Shown: positions 28,437 through 38,877 of the stretch, in pieces
How the letters are laid out: the number at the start of each line of letters is the position of its first letter
Numbering within the stretch: the stretch's first letter is position 1
Origin: Pedobacter sp.
GTDB taxonomy: Bacteria > Bacteroidota > Bacteroidia > Sphingobacteriales > Sphingobacteriaceae
DNA: 64,000 bases
Assembly: GCA_014378705.1 (NCBI GenBank)
Contig: JACMND010000069.1
Span: 1 to 64,000, forward strand
Reading direction: 5' to 3'
Position numbers and translations under genes: made by a program
The notes under the pieces: generated by a model
Told to the model about the DNA's origin: nothing
The model's database searches: none
The model's input: only the letters and a program-made list of their open reading frames with translations

Positions 28437-31400
28437 TTACTGTACTAATATTTTCATCATTTTAGATCCAGATTTAGAACTAATCTTCATGATATAATAT
28501 TGATTATTCTGTGTATTGGTTAAAGAGAATTCTGAGTTTAAAAAGCCGTTTTCGTTAGTGATGAATTTGGCTTGCTTTAAAACACGTCCCATCATATCGT
28601 AAAGTATAACTGTAATATCCTCCCGGGGTTTATATTCTTTTAACTCAAAGTTTATTTGATCACCGGTTACCGGGTTTGGATAAACTTTTACCGATGGATT
28701 TTCTATCATTTGACTAATCATATTACTTTGACGAATCCCTTCTTCTGAAGATGCAATTGTATTTAAACTACTAACTGGAGCATTTTCGTTTACCTGAAGT
28801 AAGGTAATTTGAGATGTTGAATTAGGATCTTTATTCCAGTTAAATTCAATAACATACAGGTTTCCATTCTGAACGTCCTCAGTTAAATCTAAGGGATTAA
28901 TAAAAGCTGACATTCCCTCAATACCATTATTCCCTGATCCGGTGGCCGCTTTAATGATGTTATAAATCCTGTCATCGTCTGTAGCTGTATTTACATTCGG
29001 ACTTTTAACCATTGAACCTGGCTCCAGAACTATTAAATCTCCACCTCCGCTAAAGCGGCATACAATAAGTTTACCTTTCAGGCGTCCGCCAAAGGCGCTA
29101 CTCTTATACTCAATTGAGCCATTAGCAGAAATGTTTAGACCAAAATCATAAGCCGTTCCCCGGTAATTTACATCGGGTACTATAGATGATGGATAAAGAG
29201 GATTGTCAAGATATCCTCTAAAAGAAACAAATTCTCCTCTTGTAGGATTTGGATGGCCAAAAAACCCAACACCTTTAAGAGGGTTAACTCTAAACAAAAG
29301 GTCTGGCTGAACCTGGGCATTCGTAGTAGGAGGAATGCTGGGGCCGTTATAAAAAGTTCCGTTTGGACGACGTGTTCCAGCAACTGAAACAGGAGAACTA
29401 CCCCCGCCACCGGAACCATTGGTTGGAACATACAATTGGCCGTTAGTATGCCAAACCAAATCATACGCGTTTCTAACCCCAGAAGCATAAATTGTTAATG
29501 GTGACTCAGAACTATACGGATTATAAGTCCCATCAGACATTAATTTGGAATTATCTGGAGCACTGTTTATTACACTTTGACTGGTACTGGTTTGAACATT
29601 TAAAGGCCATTGAATAGCAAATATTTTGGTCATATCAAGTCTTAGAACAGCACCGGATAATAATGATTCAAGCCTTTGCCATAATGGATCATAGTCTCCA
29701 AGTGAACTGTTACTTCCCTGATTAAAATATAAAGCTCCATCCGGACCAAATGCAAGGCTATTAACCAAATGGTCTCTTTTAGATCTGGGAAGCCTGGTTA
29801 TAACGAGGCGTTCATTTTCTAAATTCGGACCCGAAAGTAAGGATATATTGCCATCAAACTCAGGAGCAGCTGTTAATCCGGCTGAACAATGTGACAGCCA
29901 GATTTTAAGATTTGTTGCTGTAGAACCTGGGTCAAAAGCAATACCTATGGCTGATCTTAATCCGTATTTATTAATTAATGTTTCTATTAATTGAACGTTT
30001 GTAAGAGAACCGTCTGCGTGATTAATGTCATACCTTTCTATAACTCCATCTAACCTTAAAGCATAAAATTTATCGTCAGGTCCGATAACCAAAGAAGCAT
30101 AGCTTTTATTTTGTGTACCCGGAACTGGAATTTTATTAAACCTTACATTTAAAATGTTGGTTGAATCAGTTGGAAGTGCGCCGGTGGTAAATGACGATTC
30201 GAAAGGAGCAAAAGCATCTCCACTGTAGGATTTTACCTGATCCGTAATCATAAACATGTATGTGGAGTTAGGTTCCAGGCCGAAACTTGGAGAAAAACTG
30301 ATTACATCCCCACCCCCTGTTCCCTGAACTACTCCGGTTATTTCAACTGCATTCCCATTACTTAATTTTAGAAGTTTAACACTTGTGTTTGATATAGTAG
30401 AATTATCTACACCACCTTTAAACCCAATAACCGCTGGCACAACTAATTTATTGGCTGCAATGCTTACAGTATTCACACTGATGCTGGCGGTTCCATTTAG
30501 CGGGCTTGAGGAGATTACGTAAGGCTTATTAGGATCTACAACCCTTAGCTGTATAGTAAATGAACTTGCTGTAAACTTTGCGATATTGGCATTTACCGTT
30601 GCAGAATAAATTCCAACAGGAAGGTTGTTGGCACCGGAAAAATTAAAAACCACATTTTGCAAGTTACTATCATGCGTAGTATTAAATGACAGCCAACCGC
30701 TTGCTGTTAAACCATAATCAACAGATAAATTGTAAGTAACGTTGCTGTCAATTGAATTACCTAAACCAATGCTAAATGTCTGGGAATTGGGATTGTTTTG
30801 TTCAAGTAGCAGGTTTTGTGTTTTTTTGGCCCAATAAATATATGGAGACACAAACTTGAATTTAACAGAATTTATTTTTGTGTTAATCCCACCATCTGCA
30901 TTCAACGTTAAAGTTCCGTCTGATACTGTAATTCGCTTAGTAACTGTTTTAAACCTTGTTTCACTGCCTTGAGATCCAACCGAAACAAATCCTGATATTA
31001 TATTAATACCTTCCGTATTAATTGTGTGACTTTCCGGATCAGCACCATTAACGTTTGCATCACCTACGGAAACTGTTACATCATATTCCCCATTTTGGGT
31101 ATTATATTCCCAGAAGCCTTCTGTTTTTGTTCCTGTAAAAGTTCCGCTTATATTATTGGCCTGCATGTGCATAAATGTTGCCAATAAAACATCATCTGGA
31201 ACAAGTCTGTTACGACCATTCTTAGTTAGGTTGAGCAGGGTTCCGTCTGAACGTCTTTTCCATCCGTAGGTCTTATTTAGATCCTGGTATTTAGTAGTTC
31301 TCACTCCATATGGCTGCCCATAGTCCATAAAAGCTAAAGGGGGAGGAATTGTATTAAGGTTTTGAAAATTAATTGTTACCTCCCTTGAAGGAATGGGCTC

Positions 31401-33359
31401 TATAACGGTTAAATTAATAATTAAATCAACTGGCTGATAGCCTGAAGCAGAGGCTATTAAATTAACCTTGTATATGCCGGCAGGTAAATTTGAATTAATG
31501 TTGGCATTTGCGATGGTGATTGTTCCCAATTGGGATGTAGGTAATGTGAACCATGGTGCATCTGTATTCGTAAAATTAATAACCGGTGCCCCAACATTAG
31601 CGGTTAATTGAACAGTTTGAGATTTTAAGGTCCCATTCTTTAATACAGTAAAATCTAATGAGTTAACAGAAAAAAATAGTTTTTTATCTACAGTTTCATC
31701 TATCGGAGCAGATATTCCAAAATTGTCAAATGTATACGTAACCGGAGTTGATGAATTTCTGTGGGTTGCCAAAATTCCGGCGAAAGCCGTACTTCCTGTA
31801 AGTGCCATTCCAGAAATGCTTAACCCTGCACCACCTACAAGAGTATAAGGGTTGCCGTCTATTGAATAGAAAGCATCGGCGATGTTTGTAGCCGGATCAA
31901 CCACTATACGGAGTTTAACGGTTTTAGTACTTAGCCCACTTATCACCCCTGAAACTTTAGTATCAGTAGAATTAACGGATACATTATTGACTTCCTTTCT
32001 AAACTCTAGTTTAGACCCAACTACCACTAACTTTACAAATGTTTTGTCGTTTTGCCCGATCCAGATACCGGCCTGCTGTGCAGATGTTCCGATAAACGGA
32101 TTGATAACTTCTGTCTCAACCTGGTATTTTGCCTGAGAATTGAATTGAACACCAAGCGAATTTATCTGATTGTTGTTGGTTAAATAAGCGATGCCTTTGT
32201 TACTTATAATTTTCAAATGCCCATTACCAAGGGTTAGTTTGGATGGTTCGTAACCGGGGACATTAACGTTTGATGGCGTACCGTCTACTGCCAGACGGGT
32301 ACCGGAATAGGCATCAACCATGGTAAAACCAATGCCCTGGTTATTAATATCGGTAATGGTATTAGATTTTGGCTGATCAAAATTTAAGCTTACTGGCAAG
32401 TTCACTTGTATTGCAGTACAAGAAAGTGGGCTGATAGGCGGACAATCTGCTGGTGGCGGTGGTGGTACAGCAGCGATTCCTGATATTCCAAAATTATCAA
32501 AAGTATAGGTAACCGGAGTTGAAGAGTTTCTGTGGGTTGCAAATATTCCGGCGAAAGCCGTACCTCCTGTTAGTCCCATACCGGTTATGCTTAAGCCAGA
32601 ACCGCCAATAAAAACATATGAGTTTCCATCTACTGAATAAAATGCATTGGCCATATTTGTGGCTGAGTCAACGACTATTCGGAGTTTAACGGTTTTAGTA
32701 TTCAGCCCGCTAATTACCCCTGAAACTTTGGTATCTGCCGTTACAGAGACATCATTAACTTCTTTTCTAAATTCCAGCTTGCTTCCTACTACCACTAGTT
32801 TAAGAAATGTTTTGTCGTTTTGCCCGATCCAGATACCGGCTTGCTGTGCAGATGTTCCGTTAAACGGATTGATAACTTCTGTTTCAACCTGAAATTTGGC
32901 TTGTGAACTGAACTGTACACCCAGGGCGTTTAACTGATTGTTATTAGTTAAATAAGCTATTCCTTTATTACTTACAATCTGGAACAGCCCATTGCCAAGG
33001 GTTAATTTGGAAGGCTCGTAACCTGGTACGCTTGGGATAGATGGCATGCCGTCAACCGCCAGGCGGGTGCCGGAATAAGCATCAACCATCGTAAAACCAG
33101 TTCCCTGATTATTAATATCCGTAATGGTATTTAGTTGTGCTTGGTTAAAGTTTAGATTATAAGGAAGAGTTACAATTATGTTTTCACAAGGGAGTGTACT
33201 TGTTGTACCGCATCCTGCAAATTTTAGGTTTGGTTTAGCATTGCTGATTGAATAACTTAAGTTAGAACTGCTATTTGTTGTAATAATTTTTGAGGGCAAA
33301 TTAGCCTTAACGTTATAATTAAGTAAAGGCCATAGTAAACAAATTGCGAAAAATTTCAT
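28437..33359 (-). CDS. 1640 aa multidomain T9SS-secreted protein: two ConA-like modules, BACON-like and Ig-like domains, sugar-dehydrogenase-like beta-propeller, sorting domain
   Basis: Tandem ITDINNQGxGFTMVDAYSGTRLAVDG...GIWIGQNDKTF modules; LRSAIGIAFDP...RLPRSKRDHLVNSLAFGPDGALYFNQGS propeller-type segment; C-term KVYPNPVTGDQINFELKEYKPREDITVILYDMMGRVLKQ. Confidence 0.8.
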   Translation of the reverse strand: MKFFAICLLWPLLNYNVKANLPSKIITTNSSSNLSYSISNAKPNLKFAGCGTTSTLPCENIIVTLPYNLNFNQAQLNTITDINNQGTGFTMVDAYSGTRLAVDGMPSIPSVPGYEPSKLTLGNGLFQIVSNKGIAYLTNNNQLNALGVQFSSQAKFQVETEVINPFNGTSAQQAGIWIGQNDKTFLKLVVVGSKLEFRKEVNDVSVTADTKVSGVISGLNTKTVKLRIVVDSATNMANAFYSVDGNSYVFIGGSGLSITGMGLTGGTAFAGIFATHRNSSTPVTYTFDNFGISGIAAVPPPPPADCPPISPLSCTAIQVNLPVSLNFDQPKSNTITDINNQGIGFTMVDAYSGTRLAVDGTPSNVNVPGYEPSKLTLGNGHLKIISNKGIAYLTNNNQINSLGVQFNSQAKYQVETEVINPFIGTSAQQAGIWIGQNDKTFVKLVVVGSKLEFRKEVNNVSVNSTDTKVSGVISGLSTKTVKLRIVVDPATNIADAFYSIDGNPYTLVGGAGLSISGMALTGSTAFAGILATHRNSSTPVTYTFDNFGISAPIDETVDKKLFFSVNSLDFTVLKNGTLKSQTVQLTANVGAPVINFTNTDAPWFTLPTSQLGTITIANANINSNLPAGIYKVNLIASASGYQPVDLIINLTVIEPIPSREVTINFQNLNTIPPPLAFMDYGQPYGVRTTKYQDLNKTYGWKRRSDGTLLNLTKNGRNRLVPDDVLLATFMHMQANNISGTFTGTKTEGFWEYNTQNGEYDVTVSVGDANVNGADPESHTINTEGINIISGFVSVGSQGSETRFKTVTKRITVSDGTLTLNADGGINTKINSVKFKFVSPYIYWAKKTQNLLLEQNNPNSQTFSIGLGNSIDSNVTYNLSVDYGLTASGWLSFNTTHDSNLQNVVFNFSGANNLPVGIYSATVNANIAKFTASSFTIQLRVVDPNKPYVISSSPLNGTASISVNTVSIAANKLVVPAVIGFKGGVDNSTISNTSVKLLKLSNGNAVEITGVVQGTGGGDVISFSPSFGLEPNSTYMFMITDQVKSYSGDAFAPFESSFTTGALPTDSTNILNVRFNKIPVPGTQNKSYASLVIGPDDKFYALRLDGVIERYDINHADGSLTNVQLIETLINKYGLRSAIGIAFDPGSTATNLKIWLSHCSAGLTAAPEFDGNISLLSGPNLENERLVITRLPRSKRDHLVNSLAFGPDGALYFNQGSNSSLGDYDPLWQRLESLLSGAVLRLDMTKIFAIQWPLNVQTSTSQSVINSAPDNSKLMSDGTYNPYSSESPLTIYASGVRNAYDLVWHTNGQLYVPTNGSGGGGSSPVSVAGTRRPNGTFYNGPSIPPTTNAQVQPDLLFRVNPLKGVGFFGHPNPTRGEFVSFRGYLDNPLYPSSIVPDVNYRGTAYDFGLNISANGSIEYKSSAFGGRLKGKLIVCRFSGGGDLIVLEPGSMVKSPNVNTATDDDRIYNIIKAATGSGNNGIEGMSAFINPLDLTEDVQNGNLYVIEFNWNKDPNSTSQITLLQVNENAPVSSLNTIASSEEGIRQSNMISQMIENPSVKVYPNPVTGDQINFELKEYKPREDITVILYDMMGRVLKQAKFITNENGFLNSEFSLTNTQNNQYYIMKISSKSGSKMMKILVQ
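31713..32440 (-). repeat. ~0.7 kb module repeat, copy in the 1640 aa gene
   Basis: Counterpart of 25761-26480; a further more diverged copy at ~32481-33190 and another at ~26518-27250. Confidence 0.8.
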
Positions 33360-33667
33360 GATGCCTTTAAAGTAAATCTTTGTTCCATAATTTATATAAA
33401 TCCAATTATTATGAATTAATAGGTAAATAAGATAACTGGGAAAATTAACTTTAGTAGTAAGTTAATTTAAATGAAAGACCTATGCAAAAGGTTTGCCAAT
33501 CGGTAAAAACCATCTTAAAACATCGAAGTGTTTAAGATTGTTTCTTTTAAAGGTTTCAGATTAGTTTTTAAACTAATTTACCGTTGGCAGAAGAAAAGAT
33601 TTACGCTTGTTTATATGGGAAAACAATCTAAATATTCCCTAAATTGAGGAGTTTAATGCCAAATATT

Positions 33668-34066
33668 TTACTGCATTTCACTTATAATATTTATCAGATC
33701 TGAAATTGGAAGGGGTTTGTTGAGAACAGTTTGAACATGTTTATTTTTGTTAGCTTTTTGGATATCTAACGGATCCAAAGAAGAAGAAAGCATTATAATT
33801 CGGGTATTGGATTTAATTCCATCTGGCAAAAGATCATATGCATTTAAAAAATCAAATCCATCCATCTCGGGCATCCTAACATCAAGTAAAATAATTAAAC
33901 CATTGCTTAGATCATTTTGATGTAATGTTAGCCAATCAAGACCGCTAACTGCAGAACTGGATAAATGAATTTCGGCAGTTTGAAACTTATTTTTGATTAA
34001 CAGTGCACTTACGGGAAGGTCAATTTGACTATCATCTATGATTAATATTTTTTGCTTAATTTCCAT
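33668..34066 (-). CDS. single-domain response regulator (receiver)
   Basis: KILIIDDSQIDLPVSALLI, LIILLDVRMPEMDGFDFLN, VLNKPLPISDL. Confidence 0.85.
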   Translation of the reverse strand: MEIKQKILIIDDSQIDLPVSALLIKNKFQTAEIHLSSSAVSGLDWLTLHQNDLSNGLIILLDVRMPEMDGFDFLNAYDLLPDGIKSNTRIIMLSSSLDPLDIQKANKNKHVQTVLNKPLPISDLINIISEMQ

Positions 34067-34311
34067 TTACAGGTCTTTTCAAGTAATGTGCCATTAAAAC
34101 TTTAAGTCTTCATTAATTTCACAATATTAAGGCGATTGCTTACATAACCTATTTATTGGCTGTAAAAGTTAATTTTACAATGTCTTAACCCAATCTTATT
34201 AAAAATATATAAGACGTTAAATAGTTTTTTTAGTTTTAATTTGATTAACATTTTGTACAGATAAATCACATGGGATAGTTATTTGTATCTTTACAAAGGG
34301 TACGTTGCCAT

Positions 34312-37173
34312 ATGAGAATAGTTTTAATTTTAATTTTCCAATTTTATATATTTTCAGCCTCTGCTGTACAGGATCCAGAGCTGCTTAAACAATCATTTAA
34401 ATTACCAGCCGGAGTAGGGCTTAATGATTATCTTCCTGATAGAATAATTGTAAAATTAAAACTGGATACAGTTTCGTCGTACACTATTTCGGAAAGTGCA
34501 GATATTCTAAAAAAAATATTTAGCCAATCCGCAAATGTTCAAACGATAGTGCAGCTTTTTCCTGAAAGAAGTACTGGGAAACTAATGTCTGGTAAATTTA
34601 AGTCCTCGGATCCCTTTGGCCTAAGCAGACTTTATGAAGTTAAATTTCATAGTCAAGAGAATATAGAGATTATCATCAACCAGCTTATCAAGAATAAAAA
34701 TGTGGAATATGCTGAACCAAGCTATATTTATAAAACACAATATATTCCGAATGATTCCTTTTTTTCATCCCGTCAAAATTATCTGAATCAGGTTAAAGCA
34801 CCACAGGCCTGGGATAATATTAAAAACTCTTCTGACGTGGTTATTGGAATTGTTGACTCGGGATCGGACTTGGAGCATCCGGATTTAGCAGGTAACATAT
34901 TCATAAACACTGCAGATCCGGTAAATGGATTGGATGATGACCGGGATGGTTTTGTTGATAATTATCAGGGTTGGGATTTTATAGGTTTAAGTGCTTCTAA
35001 CATTGCCGAGGATAACAATCCCGATGTTACCAGCGACTCTACTGATCATGGAGTGCATATTAGTGGTATCGCATCGGCTGTATCAGACAACGCGATTGGT
35101 GTTTCAAGTATCGCGTTTAACGCAAAGCTTTTAATTGTAAAAGTTGGAGCAGATAATAATTCTCGGTCAATTTATAGGGGATACGAAGGAATTAAATATG
35201 CGGTAGACCACGGTGCCCAGATAATAAACTGTTCATGGGGTGGTGCCGGAGGAGGTTCATTTGGATTTGATGTGATTAACTATGCAATTAGTAAAGGTTG
35301 TCTGGTTGTAGCCGCTGCAGGTAACGACAATACGGATTCTCCTGATTACCCAGCGGCGTACAACGGGGTAATGTCTGTAACCAGTGTAGATAACAATGAC
35401 ATTAAAAATTCATTTTCAAATTTTGGTGCTTCAGTTGATCTTTCAGCACCCGGATCAAACATATTTAGTACAAAAAACGGAGGTAATTATGGGATTCGTT
35501 CAGGTACATCAATGTCAACACCTGTAGTTTCTAGTGCTGCAGCGCTTGTTAAGGCACGTTTTCCATCTTACGACATGTTACAAATAGGCGAACAGCTCAG
35601 AATCACCTCAGATAATATTGATGCTGCAAACCCCGCTTTTGCAGGTTTATTAGGAAAAGGAAGGGTTAACGTTTTACGTGCGGTTACTGAAACTTCTCCT
35701 TCCATAAGAAACCAAAAACTAACTATAATAGATAAGGGTAACGGCTCTAATCCGGCCGGCGATACTTTGAGCTTATTTTTTGACCTAAAGAACTTTTTGG
35801 CTCCTTCAACCGCCTTAACAATTAAGTTATCCACTGCAAATCCGTTTGTCGAAATTATTGATGATCAGATTAACGGCGGGTCGTTGGGTACGTTGCAAAT
35901 AAAAAATTTAATAGGGCCGTTTAGGGTGTTTGTAAAACCCAATACCGCAGACAATGAGAATGTGGAATTCAGGCTTACTTACTCCTCAAACGGGGGCAGT
36001 TACACTGATTTTGAATTATTTAATGTAATAGTTTCACTGGATTATCTGAATATAGAAGTTAACCAGGTTTCGACAACCATTACAAGCATCGGGCGTGTAG
36101 GTTACAATTCCCGGGATGCGGTTAATGGACTTGGCTTTATATACAAAGGACGTTCATTATTATATGAAGCTTCGCTTATGGTTGGTAATTCTCCTACCCA
36201 GGTTTCTAATAATGCAAGAAATGACAACGGGGGGAGTGATGAGCATTTTGCGAAAAAAGTAAGGGTGAGTAAATTCGCTAATCCGGAGGCAGAATTTGAA
36301 GGAAGGTCTGAATTTGATGATTCTAAAAATCCTAAACCTTTAAACATTTATATAAAGCATCGCCAACTAGCTTTCTCTGAAACACCGGATGATAAATACA
36401 CCATCGCAGAGTATGAAATTCAAAACAAAAACTCAACACCATTAAGCGGGCTTTATATCGGATTATTTTCTGATTGGGACATTTCAGAAAACAATCGTGA
36501 TATAACCCGCTATGATGACTTAAACAAAATGGGATATGTAACGGCTAAAGCGGGAGGATCAAGTTATGGAGCTGTAAAACTTCTTAAAAGTGCAACATCA
36601 CCAGCTTATTATCCGCTATCGTACCAGGTAGCTGGTGATCCTCTGGAAACTGGCGGTGGTTTTAGCCTTGCCGAGAAATATGAAACAATGTCTGGCGGTA
36701 TAAAGCTAACTGGATTAGGTGATAGTCCGGCATTTGGTTATGATGTAATGTTTGTGTTGAGTTCCGGTCCGTATACTATTCCGGCAAACGCATCAGTTAA
36801 AGTAGCATTTGCATTTATAGCCGGGGATAATTTACAGGACATACAAGCCAGTGCTTCCTCTGCGGTAACTAAATATAACGCCATTTTAAACCCTGCTTTA
36901 TTGCCTTTTGATGGGTTTGTATTAAAACAAAACTACCCCAATCCTGCAACTGATAATACGGTTATAGAATTTAGTATTCCTAAAGCATCAGTTACTAGTA
37001 TTTCACTTTATAACGTATTAGGGAAGCGTGTAAAAGATCTTTTAAACGAAAACCTACGGGAAGGTTCTTATAAAATCAATGTTGACCTGAGCGATCTTAA
37101 AGGAGGAATTTATTTTTATCAAATTGAATACGAATCTAAACGGCGCTCTATGAAAATGCTAATTATGAAATGA
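34312..37173 (+). CDS. S8 family serine peptidase (subtilase) with T9SS sorting domain
   Basis: VVIGIVDSGSDLEHPDL (Asp), DHGVHISGIAS (His), GTSMSTPVVSSAAALVKA (Ser); C-term LKQNYPNPATDNTVIEFSIPK...LKGGIYFYQIE. Confidence 0.9.
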   Translation: MRIVLILIFQFYIFSASAVQDPELLKQSFKLPAGVGLNDYLPDRIIVKLKLDTVSSYTISESADILKKIFSQSANVQTIVQLFPERSTGKLMSGKFKSSDPFGLSRLYEVKFHSQENIEIIINQLIKNKNVEYAEPSYIYKTQYIPNDSFFSSRQNYLNQVKAPQAWDNIKNSSDVVIGIVDSGSDLEHPDLAGNIFINTADPVNGLDDDRDGFVDNYQGWDFIGLSASNIAEDNNPDVTSDSTDHGVHISGIASAVSDNAIGVSSIAFNAKLLIVKVGADNNSRSIYRGYEGIKYAVDHGAQIINCSWGGAGGGSFGFDVINYAISKGCLVVAAAGNDNTDSPDYPAAYNGVMSVTSVDNNDIKNSFSNFGASVDLSAPGSNIFSTKNGGNYGIRSGTSMSTPVVSSAAALVKARFPSYDMLQIGEQLRITSDNIDAANPAFAGLLGKGRVNVLRAVTETSPSIRNQKLTIIDKGNGSNPAGDTLSLFFDLKNFLAPSTALTIKLSTANPFVEIIDDQINGGSLGTLQIKNLIGPFRVFVKPNTADNENVEFRLTYSSNGGSYTDFELFNVIVSLDYLNIEVNQVSTTITSIGRVGYNSRDAVNGLGFIYKGRSLLYEASLMVGNSPTQVSNNARNDNGGSDEHFAKKVRVSKFANPEAEFEGRSEFDDSKNPKPLNIYIKHRQLAFSETPDDKYTIAEYEIQNKNSTPLSGLYIGLFSDWDISENNRDITRYDDLNKMGYVTAKAGGSSYGAVKLLKSATSPAYYPLSYQVAGDPLETGGGFSLAEKYETMSGGIKLTGLGDSPAFGYDVMFVLSSGPYTIPANASVKVAFAFIAGDNLQDIQASASSAVTKYNAILNPALLPFDGFVLKQNYPNPATDNTVIEFSIPKASVTSISLYNVLGKRVKDLLNENLREGSYKINVDLSDLKGGIYFYQIEYESKRRSMKMLIMK

Positions 37174-37749
37174 TTAAACCATATTATAACATATACGGCA
37201 ACGGGGCTCATAATTATTTTTTTGGCCCAGAAGAATTTTATTATCATTTTCTACTGTTCGAAATGAATAAGTTGCTGGACCACCACATTGCATGCACACC
37301 GCATGCACTTTTGTTACCAGTTCGGCAATAGCCATTAGAGATGGTATGGGCCCAAAGGGATTGCCTTGAAAATCCATATCAAGCCCTGCAACCACTACTC
37401 TAATACCCCTGTTTGCGAGCTTATTACAAACTTCAGGCAATTGGTCGTCAAAAAATTGAGCTTCATCAATTCCTACCACTTGAGTATTGGTTCCGAGCAA
37501 TAAAATGGATGCTGAATTTTCGACCGATGTTGAAAAGATGGAATTTAGATCATGAGACACCACTGCATTTTCGTCATATCGGGTATCAGTTTTAGGTTTA
37601 AATATTTCAACATTTAATTTTGCAATTTGCGCCCTGCGTAACCTTCTAATTAATTCTTCGGTTTTTCCGGAAAACATGGATCCGCTAATAACCTCAATAC
37701 TCCCACCGAGTTCATTTCTTCGATTAAAATTGTGTTCGCTGTACTGCAT
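37174..37749 (-). CDS. tdk: thymidine kinase
   Basis: [55 protein letters not shown], zinc cysteines. Confidence 0.95.
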   Translation of the reverse strand: MQYSEHNFNRRNELGGSIEVISGSMFSGKTEELIRRLRRAQIAKLNVEIFKPKTDTRYDENAVVSHDLNSIFSTSVENSASILLLGTNTQVVGIDEAQFFDDQLPEVCNKLANRGIRVVVAGLDMDFQGNPFGPIPSLMAIAELVTKVHAVCMQCGGPATYSFRTVENDNKILLGQKNNYEPRCRICYNMV

Positions 37750-37942
37750 TTTCCGTTTAATTAATTTAACAACATTGTTTGCAAATATTGTTAATACAAT
37801 TCTGTTAGTAGGTTTATCTGAAGACTACAATATTATTTTAAAAAAACATGCTCATTAAATGTGTCTATATTTGGCATTGTTTTTTATTTGATGCCTTCTT
37901 TTTTAATTTCAAAATAAGGTATTTAAACTAAGTATAATTAAA

Positions 37943-38758
37943 ATGAATAGAGAGCTTATTTTTCGTAAAATCGGGGTTATAATTTCCGAAATATCTGAGC
38001 AGTATGGATATTTATCAGCTGATCCGGAAAAGATAAATCCTCTGGAGTTGGAGTTATTCATCGCCAATTCTCATTTTCTTTCTGAGCATCTAGTCATTTT
38101 AAAAAAAATGGACGAAAGTCAAACTTTACTGATCAATCAACCTTTGATTCAATTAAGTGAGCAAAATAAATTAATACCTCTTGTTAAACAATCCATAATT
38201 AAAACCGGTACAATGGAAGTCCCGGATGGAGCGAGTGCGGCAGAAAATATTACAGAAGCTGAAAATTTAAAAATGAGGGATGCACAAGAATCTCCTCAAA
38301 TCAAGGTAAATATTTCAGAAGAATTTGTACTACCTGTTAATGAGTTTATTCAAACTGAACCTGAGATACAAAAAATTGATCCTGCCAGAGAATTTGTAAT
38401 TGACACTATTAAAATTGAAAAAAGTGAGGAAATTGAAATAAATCAAAAAATCCCTACTTTAAATGAAACATTATCTGCTGGTCTGAAAAATCAGGATTTA
38501 GTTTTTAAAAATACTTCAATTGCGGTAAAAGATTTGAAGAGTATGATTAAATTAAATGATAAACTTTTGTTTGTAAGAGACCTGTTTAATGGTTATTCGT
38601 TGGCTTACAGCGAGGCAATAGATTTATTAAACCGATATGATAATTTTGAAACAGCAGATAATTTTTTAAAGCAAAATTACGCTGTTAAAAATAAATGGGA
38701 TGAGAAACAAAGTACCGTTGAATACTTTTATGAGATACTTAACAAACGATTTAATTAA
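37943..38758 (+). CDS. conserved hypothetical protein
   Basis: 271 aa intact ORF; C-terminal LNDKLLFVRDLFNGYSLAYSEAIDLLNRYDNFETADNFLKQ...KWDEKQSTVEYFYEILNKRF resembles a conserved Bacteroidota motif. Confidence 0.7.
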   Translation: MNRELIFRKIGVIISEISEQYGYLSADPEKINPLELELFIANSHFLSEHLVILKKMDESQTLLINQPLIQLSEQNKLIPLVKQSIIKTGTMEVPDGASAAENITEAENLKMRDAQESPQIKVNISEEFVLPVNEFIQTEPEIQKIDPAREFVIDTIKIEKSEEIEINQKIPTLNETLSAGLKNQDLVFKNTSIAVKDLKSMIKLNDKLLFVRDLFNGYSLAYSEAIDLLNRYDNFETADNFLKQNYAVKNKWDEKQSTVEYFYEILNKRFN

Positions 38759-38877
38759 TTAGGAGGTTGAGGGTGGATGATTAAGGAGTTTTTAAGGTTG
38801 TGGGTTTTAAGGTTGAGATTAAAAATAACATTACAACTTGATACAATGTTGTACAGATGCTGATAAAAAACACCCTG

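Noticed and set aside
31882-32892. Repeated MFVAGSTTIRSLTVLVLSPL… plus-strand ORFs
   Set aside because: Antisense shadows of the repeated ConA-like modules; they recur only because the modules do.
23538-33359. Internal repeats considered as a CRISPR or tandem array
   Set aside because: The repeat units are ~0.7 kb coding modules, not short repeats with spacers.
34312-37173. Subtilase considered catalytically dead because His motif is HGVHISG instead of HGTHVAG
   Set aside because: The catalytic Asp, His and Ser are all present; the substitution is conservative.
38761-38877. G/T-rich short repeats and AACATT/AATGTT inverted repeat after the hypothetical gene
   Set aside because: Weak, imperfect and not distinguishable from spacer sequence.
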